Source of the DNA: Pseudoduganella flava
GTDB lineage: Bacteria; Pseudomonadota; Gammaproteobacteria; Burkholderiales; Burkholderiaceae_D
DNA: 64,000 nucleotides
Direction: 5' to 3'
NCBI RefSeq assembly: GCF_007830495.1
Contig: NZ_VLKW01000001.1
Span: 434,001 to 498,000 of the forward strand
The first letter of the stretch is position 1, and every line of letters starts with the position of its first letter. The translations under genes were made by a program, and so were the position numbers. Below the pieces are notes generated by a model. The model worked only from the letters and a program-made list of their open reading frames with translations. It was not told the DNA's origin and searched no databases. Of this stretch, positions 44,705-53,815 are shown in pieces.

Positions 44705-45763
44705 ATGCAACGCACCGACGACCTGCGCATCCGCGAGATGAAGGAATTGACGCCACCCTCGCACCTGATCCGCGAATTCCCCTGCACCGAAGCCGCATCG
44801 AACACGGCATCGGCCGCGCGCGTGGCGCTGCACCGCATCCTGCACGGCCAGGACGACCGCCTGATGGTCGTCATCGGCCCGTGCTCGATCCACGACCCGA
44901 AGGCGGCGATGGAATATGCGCGCCGCCTCGTCAAGCTGCGTGAGCGCCTGAAGGACGACCTGGAGATCGTGATGCGCGTGTACTTCGAGAAGCCGCGCAC
45001 GACGGTGGGCTGGAAGGGCCTGATCAACGACCCGTACATGGACAACAGCTTCCGCATCAACGACGGCCTGCGCATGGCGCGCGAGCTGCTGCGCGACATC
45101 AACGAGCTGGGCCTGCCGGCCGGCACCGAGTTCCTCGACGTGATCAGCCCGCAGTACATCGCCGACTTGATCGCCTGGGGCGCGATCGGCGCCCGCACCA
45201 CGGAGTCGCAGGTGCACCGCGAACTGGCGTCCGGCCTGTCGTGCCCGGTCGGCTTCAAGAACGGCACGGACGGCAACATCAAGATCGCCGTCGAAGCGAT
45301 CAAGGCCGCCTCGCAGCCGCACCACTTCCTGTCGGTGACGAAGGGCGGCCACTCGGCGATCGTGTCGACCAACGGCAACGAGGACTGCCACATCATCCTG
45401 CGCGGCGGCAAGACGCCGAACTACGACGCGGCGAGCGTCGACGAAGCCTGCAAGGCCGTCGCCGGCCATGGCCTGGCGTGCCGCCTGATGATCGACGCGT
45501 CGCACGCGAACAGCTCGAAGAAGCCGGAGAACCAGGTGCCCGTGTGCGCCGACATTGCCGGCCAGGTTGCGGGCGGCGATACGCGCATCGTCGGCGTGAT
45601 GGTCGAATCGCACCTCGTCGCAGGGCGCCAGGACCTGGTGCCGGGGAAGGAGCTGACGTACGGCCAGTCGATCACGGACGGCTGCATCGACTGGGAGGCC
45701 AGTGTTGGGGTGCTCGAGCAGCTGGCCGATGCGGTGCGCCAGCGCCGGCTGAAGGGCGAGTAA
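44705..45763 (+). CDS. aroG: 3-deoxy-7-phosphoheptulonate (DAHP) synthase, class I AroAI-alpha/AroG type
   Basis: First enzyme of aromatic amino acid synthesis, joining phosphoenolpyruvate and erythrose-4-phosphate; 352 residues, the normal length of the AroF/G/H group. Motifs: VIGPCSIHDPKAAMEYA, YFEKPRTTVGWKG, GARTTESQVHRELASGL, GFKNGTDGNIKIA and MIDASHANSSK. AGGAG precedes ATG 44705; a longer in-frame start at 44609 would run through the terminator and is rejected. The Phe-rich leader and attenuator upstream imply control by charged aromatic tRNA levels. Which amino acid inhibits the enzyme cannot be read from the sequence. Confidence 0.95.
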   Translation: MQRTDDLRIREMKELTPPSHLIREFPCTEAASNTASAARVALHRILHGQDDRLMVVIGPCSIHDPKAAMEYARRLVKLRERLKDDLEIVMRVYFEKPRTTVGWKGLINDPYMDNSFRINDGLRMARELLRDINELGLPAGTEFLDVISPQYIADLIAWGAIGARTTESQVHRELASGLSCPVGFKNGTDGNIKIAVEAIKAASQPHHFLSVTKGGHSAIVSTNGNEDCHIILRGGKTPNYDAASVDEACKAVAGHGLACRLMIDASHANSSKKPENQVPVCADIAGQVAGGDTRIVGVMVESHLVAGRQDLVPGKELTYGQSITDGCIDWEASVGVLEQLADAVRQRRLKGE

Positions 45764-45840
45764 CGAGAAGGCTTCAGCGCGATTGCGGTGGCATGATTGC
45801 TGCATTATCCTGAGGACTTCCACCTCACGAAAGGAGCATC

Positions 45841-46086
45841 ATGCGTACTCTCGTTGTCCTCGCCAGCATCGCCGTGCTGGCTGGCTGCGCCGCCCCGGAA
45901 CCAGCACCGCGGATGGCGGCGGCCGACGGCGCGCCTGTCGCCACCGCGCAAAAGCGCCCGCTGACCGGCAGCCGCCTGAGCCGCTCGACGATGGACCGTT
46001 CGCTGCGCACGATCGGCCAGCAGGAGCTCGATTCGGAACATCCGATCACGTCGCTGGGCAACGAGGTCGGCCCGCGTAACAACTGA
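45841..46086 (+). CDS. Small predicted lipoprotein
   Basis: An 81-residue protein with a clear lipoprotein signal (LVVLASIAVLAGC, Cys16). The mature part is Ala/Pro-rich then polar, with no recognised domain. GAAAGGAG is well placed before ATG 45841. It follows aroG by 77 bases and ends at a strong bidirectional terminator. Function unknown. Confidence 0.7.
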   Translation: MRTLVVLASIAVLAGCAAPEPAPRMAAADGAPVATAQKRPLTGSRLSRSTMDRSLRTIGQQELDSEHPITSLGNEVGPRNN

Positions 46087-46102
46087 ATCGCGCGGCACCA
46101 TG

Positions 46103-46134
46103 AAAAAACGGCGGACCCGCGGGTCCGCCGTTTT
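46103..46134. terminator. Bidirectional terminator between the lipoprotein and a receptor gene
   Basis: AAAACGGCGGACCC (46105-46118) and GGGTCCGCCGTTTT (46121-46134) are perfect 14-base arms. The T-run is longer on the minus strand (six), serving the receptor at 46150-49059, and shorter on the + strand for the lipoprotein gene. Confidence 0.85.
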
Positions 46135-46149
46135 CGTTTGCCCGTGCCG

Positions 46150-49059
46150 TCAGAAGCGCGCGGTCAGGTTCATGAACACGCGCCGGCCCAGTGCGTCGTA
46201 CACCTGCGGGAACGTGTTGCCGTTGCCGAAGGTGCTCGACGTGATACCACCCACCGGCGGATCCTTGTCGAACAGGTTGTTGACGCCCACGCGCAGCGAG
46301 ATAGCTTTCGTCGCCTGCCAGTTCGCCGTCAGGTCGAAGTAGTTGCGGCGGCCGAACACGCGGTCCGCTTCCTCGGATGCGCCAGCCAGGTTCGGATCGC
46401 TGCTGGTCGACGACAGGTCCACCTTGTCGATGAAGCGCCAGGTCAGCGCCATGTCCACGTTCCATGGCGTCGACCACGTCGTGCGGAACTTGTGGCGCCA
46501 CTTCGGCAGCGGCGTGCCGCAGCTGGGGCCGAAGTAGCCGGCGCAGTCGTACTCGCCGGTGCCCGGCACGTCTTCCTGCTTGAACTCCTTCAGCCACGTG
46601 CCGGTCAGGGCGAACGCCACGTCGCCGTAGCCAGGCGTCTTGTACTTGTAGTTCGCGCTGATGTCGATGCCCGAGGTCTTGCGGCTGCCCAGGTTCATCT
46701 TCGTCGCCACGATCTGCGCCGTCGGCAGTGCCCACAGCGAGCCGGTGCGGTCACGCGTGATCAGCGAGCAGAACTTCGGATCGCCCGTTTCCAGGCACTG
46801 CGTCAATGTCGTCGTCGCCGGCAGGTCGAGGATCACGTCTTCGACCTTCAGGTTGAAGTAGTCGACCGTCAGCGACAGGTTGCGCATCGGCTGCAGCACG
46901 ATACCGAACGTGTACGAGTCGGACGTCTCCGGCTTCAGGTCCTTGTTGCCGCCGAACAGGCCGTTGTACTGCTGTGCCGGGCTGTCTTCGATGTGGCCGT
47001 ATTGCGCGGCCGTGACGCCGGTGCGGGCGCACTGCTCGAGCGAAGCGGTCGGCGTGGCGCCGGCGCATGGATCCTCGTCGTTGTCGTACAGGCCGATGCC
47101 CCGCGGCGTGTACATCTCGACGATATTGGCGGCGCGTACGGCGCGCTGGTAGCTGCCGCGCACCTTGACCGTCGACGTTGGCGCCCATTCGAGACCCAGG
47201 CCATACGAATTGGTCTTGTTGCCGGTGCTGTAGTCGGAACGGCGGTAGGTCAGGCGGGCCAGCAGGTCCTCGGCGAACGGGCGCTTCTGCAGCAGCGGAA
47301 TGGCCACTTCGGTGAAGTACTCGCGCACGCTGAACTGGCCTTCGACGCCGTGCGTCGGGCCGCCCTGGCCGGCCAGGTCGCCCGTGTCGAACGCCGCATC
47401 GGTGCGCAGTTCGAGCTTCTCGGTGCGGTGCTCCCAGCCCAGCGACACGTTGACGCCGTCGTTGGCACCCGGCACCTTGATGCCGTAGTTGCCCAGGTCG
47501 GTGCCGACATTGATGCCCTGCACGGTCTGGTGCGTGCTGCCTTTCTTGAAGCCCGGCGTCTGCAGGTAGTTCAGCGCTTCCTGGCTGACGCCGCCCAGCG
47601 CCCAGATGTTGTACGGCGCGCAGGCCGTGTCGATGCCCTGCAGCGCGACGCGGCAGACCGGCTTGCCGTTGGCGTCCGTGACGACGTCCAGCGCGCGCGC
47701 CGTGCGGGCGATCGAGAAGTCGTTCAGGTAGTTTTCCGCGTAGATCACCTTGCCCAGCTGGACGAAGGCATCGTAGTGCCAGTTGTTCCACTCGCCGCGC
47801 ATGCCCAGCACGCCGCGGTAGGAGGTGTGGCGGATGTCGTCCTGGCGGCCGCCGCCTTCCACGTTGCGGCGGAAGATCAGCGCCTCGGCGGTCGGGTTGT
47901 CCGCATTCAGGCCCAGCGCGGTCTTCCATGCCGGCGTCAGGAACGGGTTCTCGTTGTGGATCGCGTTGGCGCCCGATGCGTCGAAGCCGAACAGGCCCGA
48001 TGGGGCGATCTGCGCAACCGTGTGGTCGTCGTGGAAGTTCGCTTCCGCGTAGACGGTGGCGTTGTCGTTGATGTTGTAGTGCGTGAACGCGGCGAACGTG
48101 TAGCGCTCGGACGGGCGCTGGAAGTAGTTCAGCGGGCCGAAGTTGTACTGGTCCGTGGCCGCCACGTAGGGGCGCACGTTGCCGTTCGCATCGGCAACCG
48201 TGAAGCCGCCGTTGGCGGTGATGAAGCGGCCCGGGAAGCTGGTGCCGGAGCCGCCGCAGCGCAGCTGGCTGCCGTTCGTGAAGCCGCCCAGCGAGCAGGC
48301 CGAGAAGTCGCGTTCCGATTGCAGCAGCGCGTCTTCCTTCTTGTAGCCGAAGAAGACGGTGGCGTTGCCCTTCTGGTCCGCGAAGTTGCTGCCGATGAGC
48401 AGGCTGGCATCCTTGATCTTGCCGTCGGCGCCCTTGTCGCCCGGCAGCGCGTAGTTGCGGTCGCGCACGGCGGCAGCGGCGGGCCCGCCGTTCTGCTGGT
48501 GGTTGTAGAAGCTGTGGTTCAGTTCCAGCTGCACGCCCTGGAACGAATCGTTCATGATGAAGTTGACGACGCCGGCGACGGCATCGGAACCGTACACGGC
48601 GGAAGCACCACCGGTCAGCAGCTCGATGTTCTTGATCAGCGCGGCGGGAATCTGGTTCAGGTCGGCCGCGGTGTTCGACGGGCTGCCGGACGGCAGGCGG
48701 CGGCCGTTGATCAGCACCAGCGTGCGGTCTGGACCGAAGTTGCGCAGGTTGACCGTGGCGGTACCGGACGAGCCGTTCGAAATCGTCGCCCCCTGGTCGG
48801 CGAATACCTGGGGCATGTTGTTCAACAAGTTTTCGACCGAACGCACGCCGTCCATCTTGATCTCGGCCGCGTTGATCACGGTGATCGGGCTGGCGCCCGT
48901 CAGGTTCGCGCTTGGAATGCGCGAGCCGGTCACTTCCACTTTCTGCAGCTGCGTGTCCGCCGGCTGCGCCTCCTGGGCGTGCGCGGCCTGCATCCCCAGT
49001 GCAACGCCCGACGCGCAGATCATGCGTATCGAGCGCGACAACACTTTTTCCATCGCCAT
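46150..49059 (-). CDS. TonB-dependent receptor
   Basis: Outer-membrane receptor of 969 residues. Start MAMEKVLSRSIRMIC; the second Met two codons later is equally plausible, and GAGG lies about 10 bases upstream. Signal peptide ends AAHAQ, followed by LQKVEVTGSRIPSANLTGASP. Plug motifs are LRNFGPDRTLVLINGRRLP and IELLTGGASAVYGSDAVAGVVN (GGAS variant, as in the receptor at 25432). It ends FMNLTARF with the terminal Phe typical of outer-membrane proteins. The barrel contains several Cys pairs (CSLGGFTNGSQLRCG). An insertion sequence lies about 430 bases upstream of the start. Ligand unknown. Confidence 0.93.
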   Translation of the reverse strand: MAMEKVLSRSIRMICASGVALGMQAAHAQEAQPADTQLQKVEVTGSRIPSANLTGASPITVINAAEIKMDGVRSVENLLNNMPQVFADQGATISNGSSGTATVNLRNFGPDRTLVLINGRRLPSGSPSNTAADLNQIPAALIKNIELLTGGASAVYGSDAVAGVVNFIMNDSFQGVQLELNHSFYNHQQNGGPAAAAVRDRNYALPGDKGADGKIKDASLLIGSNFADQKGNATVFFGYKKEDALLQSERDFSACSLGGFTNGSQLRCGGSGTSFPGRFITANGGFTVADANGNVRPYVAATDQYNFGPLNYFQRPSERYTFAAFTHYNINDNATVYAEANFHDDHTVAQIAPSGLFGFDASGANAIHNENPFLTPAWKTALGLNADNPTAEALIFRRNVEGGGRQDDIRHTSYRGVLGMRGEWNNWHYDAFVQLGKVIYAENYLNDFSIARTARALDVVTDANGKPVCRVALQGIDTACAPYNIWALGGVSQEALNYLQTPGFKKGSTHQTVQGINVGTDLGNYGIKVPGANDGVNVSLGWEHRTEKLELRTDAAFDTGDLAGQGGPTHGVEGQFSVREYFTEVAIPLLQKRPFAEDLLARLTYRRSDYSTGNKTNSYGLGLEWAPTSTVKVRGSYQRAVRAANIVEMYTPRGIGLYDNDEDPCAGATPTASLEQCARTGVTAAQYGHIEDSPAQQYNGLFGGNKDLKPETSDSYTFGIVLQPMRNLSLTVDYFNLKVEDVILDLPATTTLTQCLETGDPKFCSLITRDRTGSLWALPTAQIVATKMNLGSRKTSGIDISANYKYKTPGYGDVAFALTGTWLKEFKQEDVPGTGEYDCAGYFGPSCGTPLPKWRHKFRTTWSTPWNVDMALTWRFIDKVDLSSTSSDPNLAGASEEADRVFGRRNYFDLTANWQATKAISLRVGVNNLFDKDPPVGGITSSTFGNGNTFPQVYDALGRRVFMNLTARF

Positions 49060-49482
49060 ATTTTTTTGTCCTCTGAGCCGAGTGGTTGAACGTCAGCCGG
49101 CGAGACCAGCCGCAACGCTCGCCGGTCAGCAATTTTTCTCGTTGCTTTTTTATACAACCATTGTCTGCAATTTGCTGTCAATCAATGCAGATGCGCGCAA
49201 TTGGCGCAGGGATGCGCCCGGATGGTGCGCCGATGGCAGGGGGGTGAAGTGTGAACTTCAGGAAACTTGGGTTGTTTTTCTGAGCAGTTACATGCAGATG
49301 ACAAGCTGATGACCTCAACAGTGCCACCGCACCAGCTTGGTGAAGGCGGGGGTTATGCCCGGGAAAAAAAGTTCGGTGGGGCAGACGCCGCTGTGACATA
49401 AACGCGACAATTGGCGACAATTCGGGGCCGGTGGCGGCGCCGGAAAAAGGGTGGCGTGCCTATTTTCCTGTGGCGTGCCGGC
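49060..49482 (-). promoter_or_regulatory. Upstream region of the receptor gene 46150-49059
   Basis: A 420-base non-coding stretch between the receptor start and the insertion sequence. It is AT-rich near the gene and includes GTTACAT at 49287-49293, a word also present upstream of the receptors at 22486 and 38123. No gene and no clear -35/-10 pair could be assigned. Confidence 0.35.
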
Positions 49483-49490
49483 AAAAAAAA
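49483..49490. repeat. Left target-site duplication (A8) of the IS1595-type element
   Basis: Eight A directly left of the left terminal repeat, matching eight A at 50603-50610. Eight-base duplications are usual for IS1595-family insertions. Confidence 0.7.
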
Positions 49491-50602
49491 CGCGCTGTTC
49501 GCGGAAGGTTGGGGAACTTCCAGCCGTCAACGCTGTCTTATCTTCTGTTGAGATAACTCATCGATAACGGGAGGCAAGGATGGGCACGAATGGCTTTCAG
49601 CACCTGTTCCGTGCGCTGGCGCAGCTGCCGCTATCGGCTGACGAGATCGAGTGCTTGCGTGACTGGCTCGGCACGCTGCAGATGCCCGGGCGCTGCCTGG
49701 CCCTGATTGAACAAGCGAAGGGGCGATGTGCCTGTCCTCATTGCGGCAATGCACGCTGCCACCGCAGCGGCCACGCCAACGGCTTGCAGCGGTACCGCTG
49801 CGTCGTCTGCCTGCACAGCTTCAATGCGCTGACCGGCACGCCGCTGGCGCGCCTGCGGCAGCGCGACAAATGGCTCGCCTATTTCCAGTGCTTGATCGAG
49901 TCGCGCACGGTGCGCGCGGCCGCCGAACGCGTCGCGGTCGCGAAGTCGACCAGCTTTCGCTGGCGCCACCGGTTCGTCGCCGCCGTGCGGCGTGAGGAGC
50001 CGCCTACTTTGAAGGGCATCGTCGAGACTGACGAAACCTACGTCCTCGAATCGCAGAAGGGCTCGCGTCACCTCGACAGGCCGGTGCGCAAGCGCGGTGG
50101 CAGGGCCACCTGCCGCGGCATCAGCAAGCAGCATGAATGTGTGCTGGTCGCGCGCGATCGCGGCGACACCACGCACGCTTTTCATGCCGGCCAGGGCGAG
50201 GCGGACGCCGGGCGCCTGCTGCACTATCTGAAACCGGTGCTGGCGCGCGACGCCTTGCTGGTCAGCGACGGCGCCGCAGCCTATCCGGCCTTCGCGAAGC
50301 TGGCCGGGATCAGCCATCGGGCGATCAACGTGCGCGCCGGCGAGTACGTGCGCGGCGCCATCCACGTCAACGGCGTCAACGGCTGGCATGGCCGCTTCAA
50401 GACCTGGCTGCGCAGATTTTGCGGTGTCGCGAGCCGCTACCTGGCCAATTACGCCGGCTGGCAAATGGTGCTCGACGCCGCGGCACTCATCATCCCCGAG
50501 CATTGGCTGCGGGCGGCCGTTGCACCTCGGCAGCAGGAGCGACCGTAATATCTACGATAAGTTCCGTTCCGGTGTGAAAGCTCAGCCAACGCGAACAGAG
50601 CG
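49491..50602 (+). mobile_element. IS1595-family insertion sequence
   Basis: A complete-looking element of 1112 bases. Terminal inverted repeats are CGCGCTGTTCGCG (49491-49503) and CGCGAACAGAGCG (50590-50602), matching at 12 of 13 positions. They are flanked by A8 duplications (49483-49490, 50603-50610). It encodes one transposase. The right duplication is also the T-tract (minus strand) of the terminator of the neighbouring receptor gene. Confidence 0.82.
49580..50548 (+). CDS. IS1595-family transposase (ISXO2-like)
   Basis: A 322-residue transposase. It has an N-terminal zinc ribbon (CPHCGN...RYRCVVC), then the ISXO2-like catalytic domain with the first Asp in GIVETDETYV, the second in LLVSDGAAAYP, and the third position in HVNGVNGWHGRFKTWLRRF, where IS1595 relatives carry Asn or Glu. 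GGGAGG lies eight bases before ATG 49580. The frame is intact from end to end, so the element may still be active. Confidence 0.88.
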   Translation: MGTNGFQHLFRALAQLPLSADEIECLRDWLGTLQMPGRCLALIEQAKGRCACPHCGNARCHRSGHANGLQRYRCVVCLHSFNALTGTPLARLRQRDKWLAYFQCLIESRTVRAAAERVAVAKSTSFRWRHRFVAAVRREEPPTLKGIVETDETYVLESQKGSRHLDRPVRKRGGRATCRGISKQHECVLVARDRGDTTHAFHAGQGEADAGRLLHYLKPVLARDALLVSDGAAAYPAFAKLAGISHRAINVRAGEYVRGAIHVNGVNGWHGRFKTWLRRFCGVASRYLANYAGWQMVLDAAALIIPEHWLRAAVAPRQQERP

Positions 50603-50610
50603 AAAAAAAA
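50603..50610. repeat. Right target-site duplication (A8) of the IS1595-type element
   Basis: Eight A directly right of the right terminal repeat, identical to 49483-49490. These bases also serve as the T-tract of the minus-strand terminator at 50603-50630. Confidence 0.7.
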
Positions 50611-50630
50611 CGGCCCCCGCAGGGGCCGTT
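50603..50630 (-). terminator. Intrinsic terminator of the receptor gene at 50653-53448
   Basis: AACGGCCCC (50609-50617) and GGGGCCGTT (50622-50630) form a perfect 9-base stem with a 4-base loop; A8 at 50603-50610 gives the minus-strand T-run. The insertion sequence abuts it exactly. Confidence 0.85.
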
Positions 50631-50652
50631 CTCACGTACTTCGATCAGGCGA

Positions 50653-53448
50653 TCAGAAGAACTTGTACTGCGCGCCGAACTTGAAGTAGCGGCCAACGGC
50701 GCCGGAGTTGTCCAGCGGGTTAAAGCTCATGCCACCGTAGGTCAGCGGATCCAGCGGAGCGACGCGGTCGAACAGGTTGGAGACGGAGGCGAACAGCGTC
50801 AGCTGTTTGCTGAAGTTCCAGCGGGTCGACAGGTCGACCGTCGTGAACGAGGCCAGCTTGCAGCCGCCAGGGGCGTTGCTGCCGTCGGCGAACTGGCTCG
50901 CGCACGGTGCGCCTTCGTAGCGGATGTTCTTCATGCTGTCGCGCCAGTTGGCGGTCGCGCTGAAGTTCCATGCGTTGATGTCCCACGACGCGGTCACGTT
51001 GACCTTGTTCTTCGGCGTGCCCATGCAGTTCGACGTATCGCAGTTGCCGTGCGTGCCGGCGAACTCATACTCGAGCGTGTCGGATTCGGCGCGCAGGAAC
51101 GAGTGGATGTGCGTCCAGGTCAGGCCCAGCGTGGCCTTGCCCCAGTCGCCCAGGCGCAGGCGCTGTTTCACGTCCAGGTCGACACCCTTGACTTCGGTGA
51201 ACGACGAGTTGCGGTAGGCACCCGACACCACCAGCAGCGTGCCCGAATTCGGGATCACATTGCCATTGGCATCCTTCAGGTTGTTGTCGTTGCGCACGGC
51301 GGTCGGCGATTGCGCCGCTTCGGCGTACGACACCGGGTTGATCTCGTTCTCACGCTTGATCTTGAACGCGTCGATCGCCAGGCTCGTGCCGTCGAACGGA
51401 TCCCACACCATACCCAGCGTGTAGCCTTTCGACTCTTCCGGCTTCAGGTTCGGGTTGCCGATCTTGATCGAGCTGATCGAGATCGAGCAATCGGTCTGGC
51501 TGGCGCCTGGGCGGAACGTCGGCTTGCCGGTTGCCGGATCGGTCGGGCAGCGCACCGGATCCTGGGCCGATGCGGAACCGACGGCTTGCGACATCGTGCT
51601 GTTTTCCGCTGCGGACGGGGCACGGAAGCCTTCCGTGTACGTACCGCGCAGTGCGAACGACTTCACCGGGGTCCACTTGATGCCCAGTTTCGGCGTCGTC
51701 GAGTTGAAGTTGTCGTAGTGGTCGTAACGCAGCGCGCCCGTCACTTCGACCGACTTCAGTACCGGTACCAGCGCTTCGACGTAGACGGCGGACACTTTGG
51801 TGTCGCCGAATGCGGCCGTGTAGCTGCTGTTGATCGAGCCGTTTTCCGAACCGGACAGGCTCGGGTTGTTCAGCTTTTCTTCGCGGTGTTCGCCGCCGAT
51901 CGCCAGGCCGATGTTACCGCCCGGCAGTTTGACCGGCAGTTCACGCGTGGCCTTGAAGTCCACGGTGGTCAGGCGGGTCGTCGAGTGCGACGTCGCGGTA
52001 CGGCGCAGCGCGTCGTACAGTGCCGGCGAGTTCTTCGAGGCTTCGGTGCCGATGTAGTACGGGAAGAACTGGCTGTTCGGGTTCGACAGCGCATCCTTCA
52101 GGACGTTCATGTTGATCATGTTCGTCCACGACAGGTCCAGCTTCGACTCGGAGCGGGTGAAGCCCGTTTCCCAGTCCCAGCCCATGTGATTGCCCTTCAG
52201 GCCGATCACGAAGCGGTTGAACTCGTTCTTGGCGTTGCGCACCGACGGGCCCACGTCCCACATCGAGTAGCGCAGGCGTACCGGCGCGCCGTACGGGTTC
52301 TGCGGGTGGTTCGCCGCCATCAGGATCGTCGAACCGTAGTTGATCAGCTGGTTCGGGCCGCCGTTAGCGCCCGGGAACACGATCGTCGACGACGTCGAGC
52401 CCGGCGTCATCGTGAACGACGTCTTGCGCTCCGAATAACCCAGTTCCGTGAACGCCTGCAGGTTGTCGTTGATCTGCCAGGTGCCGCGGGTGTACAGGTT
52501 GATCGATTCGATGTCCGGCTGCATCGAGCGGAACTGGTCCTGGTGCCATACGCAGCCGCCACGCGGGTCGTTCTGCACGGACCTGGAGAACTGCGAGCAG
52601 CCGCCCAGCGACACGTACTGGCCCGTTGCCGGGTTCAGCAGGGCGCCCGTCGGCGACGGCGACGCGGCGCCGTTCGAGATGTAGCCGCCGGCGTACTGCG
52701 TGCCCAGGCCATAGCCCCAAGGACGGATGTCGCCGTGGCCGATCCAGTCGCGGCCCGAGCGATCGGCGGCTTTCAGCTCGTCCGATTTCGAGTATTCGGC
52801 GTTGACGACCCAGTTGTACTTGTTCTCGTCCAGGTCGCCCTGGCCGTAGGTGATCGAGGCCTTGTTCTGCTTGGCGTCGTCGTAGCGCGACCAGCCCGTT
52901 TCAGCGCGGACCTGCAGGCCCGTGAAGTCCTTCTTCAGGATGATGTTGACGACACCGGCGATCGCGTCGGCACCGTACAGCGACGAGGCGCCGTCCTTCA
53001 GGATCTCGATGCGCTCGACGATCTGCATCGGCACGGTCGACAGGTCGGTGAAGCTCTTCTGGCCGTCATCGGCACGGGCGAACGGGGCCATGCGGCGGCC
53101 GTTCAGCAGCACCAGCGTGGACGTGGCGCCCAGGCCGCGCAGCGAGATCGCGGTGGAGCCTGCGGCGAAGCCGGAGCCGAAGCTGGTCGGCAGCGAACCG
53201 GCACCGTCGACGGTCAGCGTCTGCAGGTACTCGGCCACGGTGGCCTTACCGGAGCGCAGCAGCTCGTCGCTGTTGATCACGGTGACAGGCGAAGCGGTTT
53301 CGGCGCTTGCACGCTTGATGCTCGAGCCGGTGATTTCAACGCGCTGCAGTGGCGCGTCCTGCGTTTGTGCCAGTGCCGGCAAGGCGGCACCCACGCCGGC
53401 CGCCGCGAACAGCAGGCGGACCGAGCGGGCCATCATTTTTTCCATCAT
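50653..53448 (-). CDS. TonB-dependent receptor (Cys-loop subgroup, tandem paralogue A)
   Basis: Outer-membrane receptor of 931 residues from ATG 53448 (MMEKMMARSVRLLF), with GAGG eight bases upstream. Signal peptide ends PALAQ, then LQRVEITGSSIKRASAETASP. The plug is almost identical to that of the next receptor (LRGLGATSTLVLLNGRRMA, VERIEILKDGAS, YGADAIAGVVNIIL). The barrel carries AGTHGNCDTSNCMGTP and a second Cys pair (APCASQFADGSNAPGGC). It ends QYKFF. It has its own terminator, whose T-tract was the target of an insertion sequence. Ligand unknown. Confidence 0.94.
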   Translation of the reverse strand: MMEKMMARSVRLLFAAAGVGAALPALAQTQDAPLQRVEITGSSIKRASAETASPVTVINSDELLRSGKATVAEYLQTLTVDGAGSLPTSFGSGFAAGSTAISLRGLGATSTLVLLNGRRMAPFARADDGQKSFTDLSTVPMQIVERIEILKDGASSLYGADAIAGVVNIILKKDFTGLQVRAETGWSRYDDAKQNKASITYGQGDLDENKYNWVVNAEYSKSDELKAADRSGRDWIGHGDIRPWGYGLGTQYAGGYISNGAASPSPTGALLNPATGQYVSLGGCSQFSRSVQNDPRGGCVWHQDQFRSMQPDIESINLYTRGTWQINDNLQAFTELGYSERKTSFTMTPGSTSSTIVFPGANGGPNQLINYGSTILMAANHPQNPYGAPVRLRYSMWDVGPSVRNAKNEFNRFVIGLKGNHMGWDWETGFTRSESKLDLSWTNMINMNVLKDALSNPNSQFFPYYIGTEASKNSPALYDALRRTATSHSTTRLTTVDFKATRELPVKLPGGNIGLAIGGEHREEKLNNPSLSGSENGSINSSYTAAFGDTKVSAVYVEALVPVLKSVEVTGALRYDHYDNFNSTTPKLGIKWTPVKSFALRGTYTEGFRAPSAAENSTMSQAVGSASAQDPVRCPTDPATGKPTFRPGASQTDCSISISSIKIGNPNLKPEESKGYTLGMVWDPFDGTSLAIDAFKIKRENEINPVSYAEAAQSPTAVRNDNNLKDANGNVIPNSGTLLVVSGAYRNSSFTEVKGVDLDVKQRLRLGDWGKATLGLTWTHIHSFLRAESDTLEYEFAGTHGNCDTSNCMGTPKNKVNVTASWDINAWNFSATANWRDSMKNIRYEGAPCASQFADGSNAPGGCKLASFTTVDLSTRWNFSKQLTLFASVSNLFDRVAPLDPLTYGGMSFNPLDNSGAVGRYFKFGAQYKFF

Positions 53449-53763
53449 TGTTACTGCCTCCAAAATTGATTCAGCGAGCCGTACAACATGTAGCTGCAAG
53501 CCTCCGTCTTGAAGGAACTGTCCAGGCAGGCCCTTCAGGGGGGCGATGAGACCACCTGCGGCGCCAAGCCGTCAATCGTAAAGCGGGGTCAGTTTTTGTA
53601 ACAGGATGTGTCTGCCGTGTGTACCGGTCGGTAGTTGAAGGTCTGGAAAGACGTTTCTTCGGGTAAATATTGGCAACATCGCCGATCTTGCCCCAAATTG
53701 GAGCGTGCACGACCGTGCGCAAATTCATTGTGAAGATTGTCGGCGATGTGGTGAGCGAGCAAC
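53449..53763 (-). promoter_or_regulatory. Upstream region of the receptor gene 50653-53448
   Basis: A non-coding stretch with TTGTAACAGGATGT at 53596-53609, differing at two bases from 25337-25350, which lies at nearly the same distance upstream of another receptor. A half-copy of the repeat family (GGGGTCAG, 53585-53592) is also present. No gene is seen. Confidence 0.35.
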
Positions 53764-53793
53764 AAAAAAAAGGCGCTCCCGCAGGAGCGCCTT
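53764..53793 (-). terminator. Intrinsic terminator of the receptor gene at 53816-56608
   Basis: AAGGCGCTCC (53770-53779) and GGAGCGCCTT (53784-53793) form a perfect 10-base stem with a 4-base loop; the A-run at 53764-53771 is the minus-strand T-run. Confidence 0.88.
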
Positions 53794-53815
53794 GCTTTTT
53801 TGCTAAAGCTTCAGG

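Noticed and set aside
49178..49530. Two short minus-strand frames upstream of the IS
   Set aside because: They span the left IS end and receptor upstream region, with no start signals and low-information composition.
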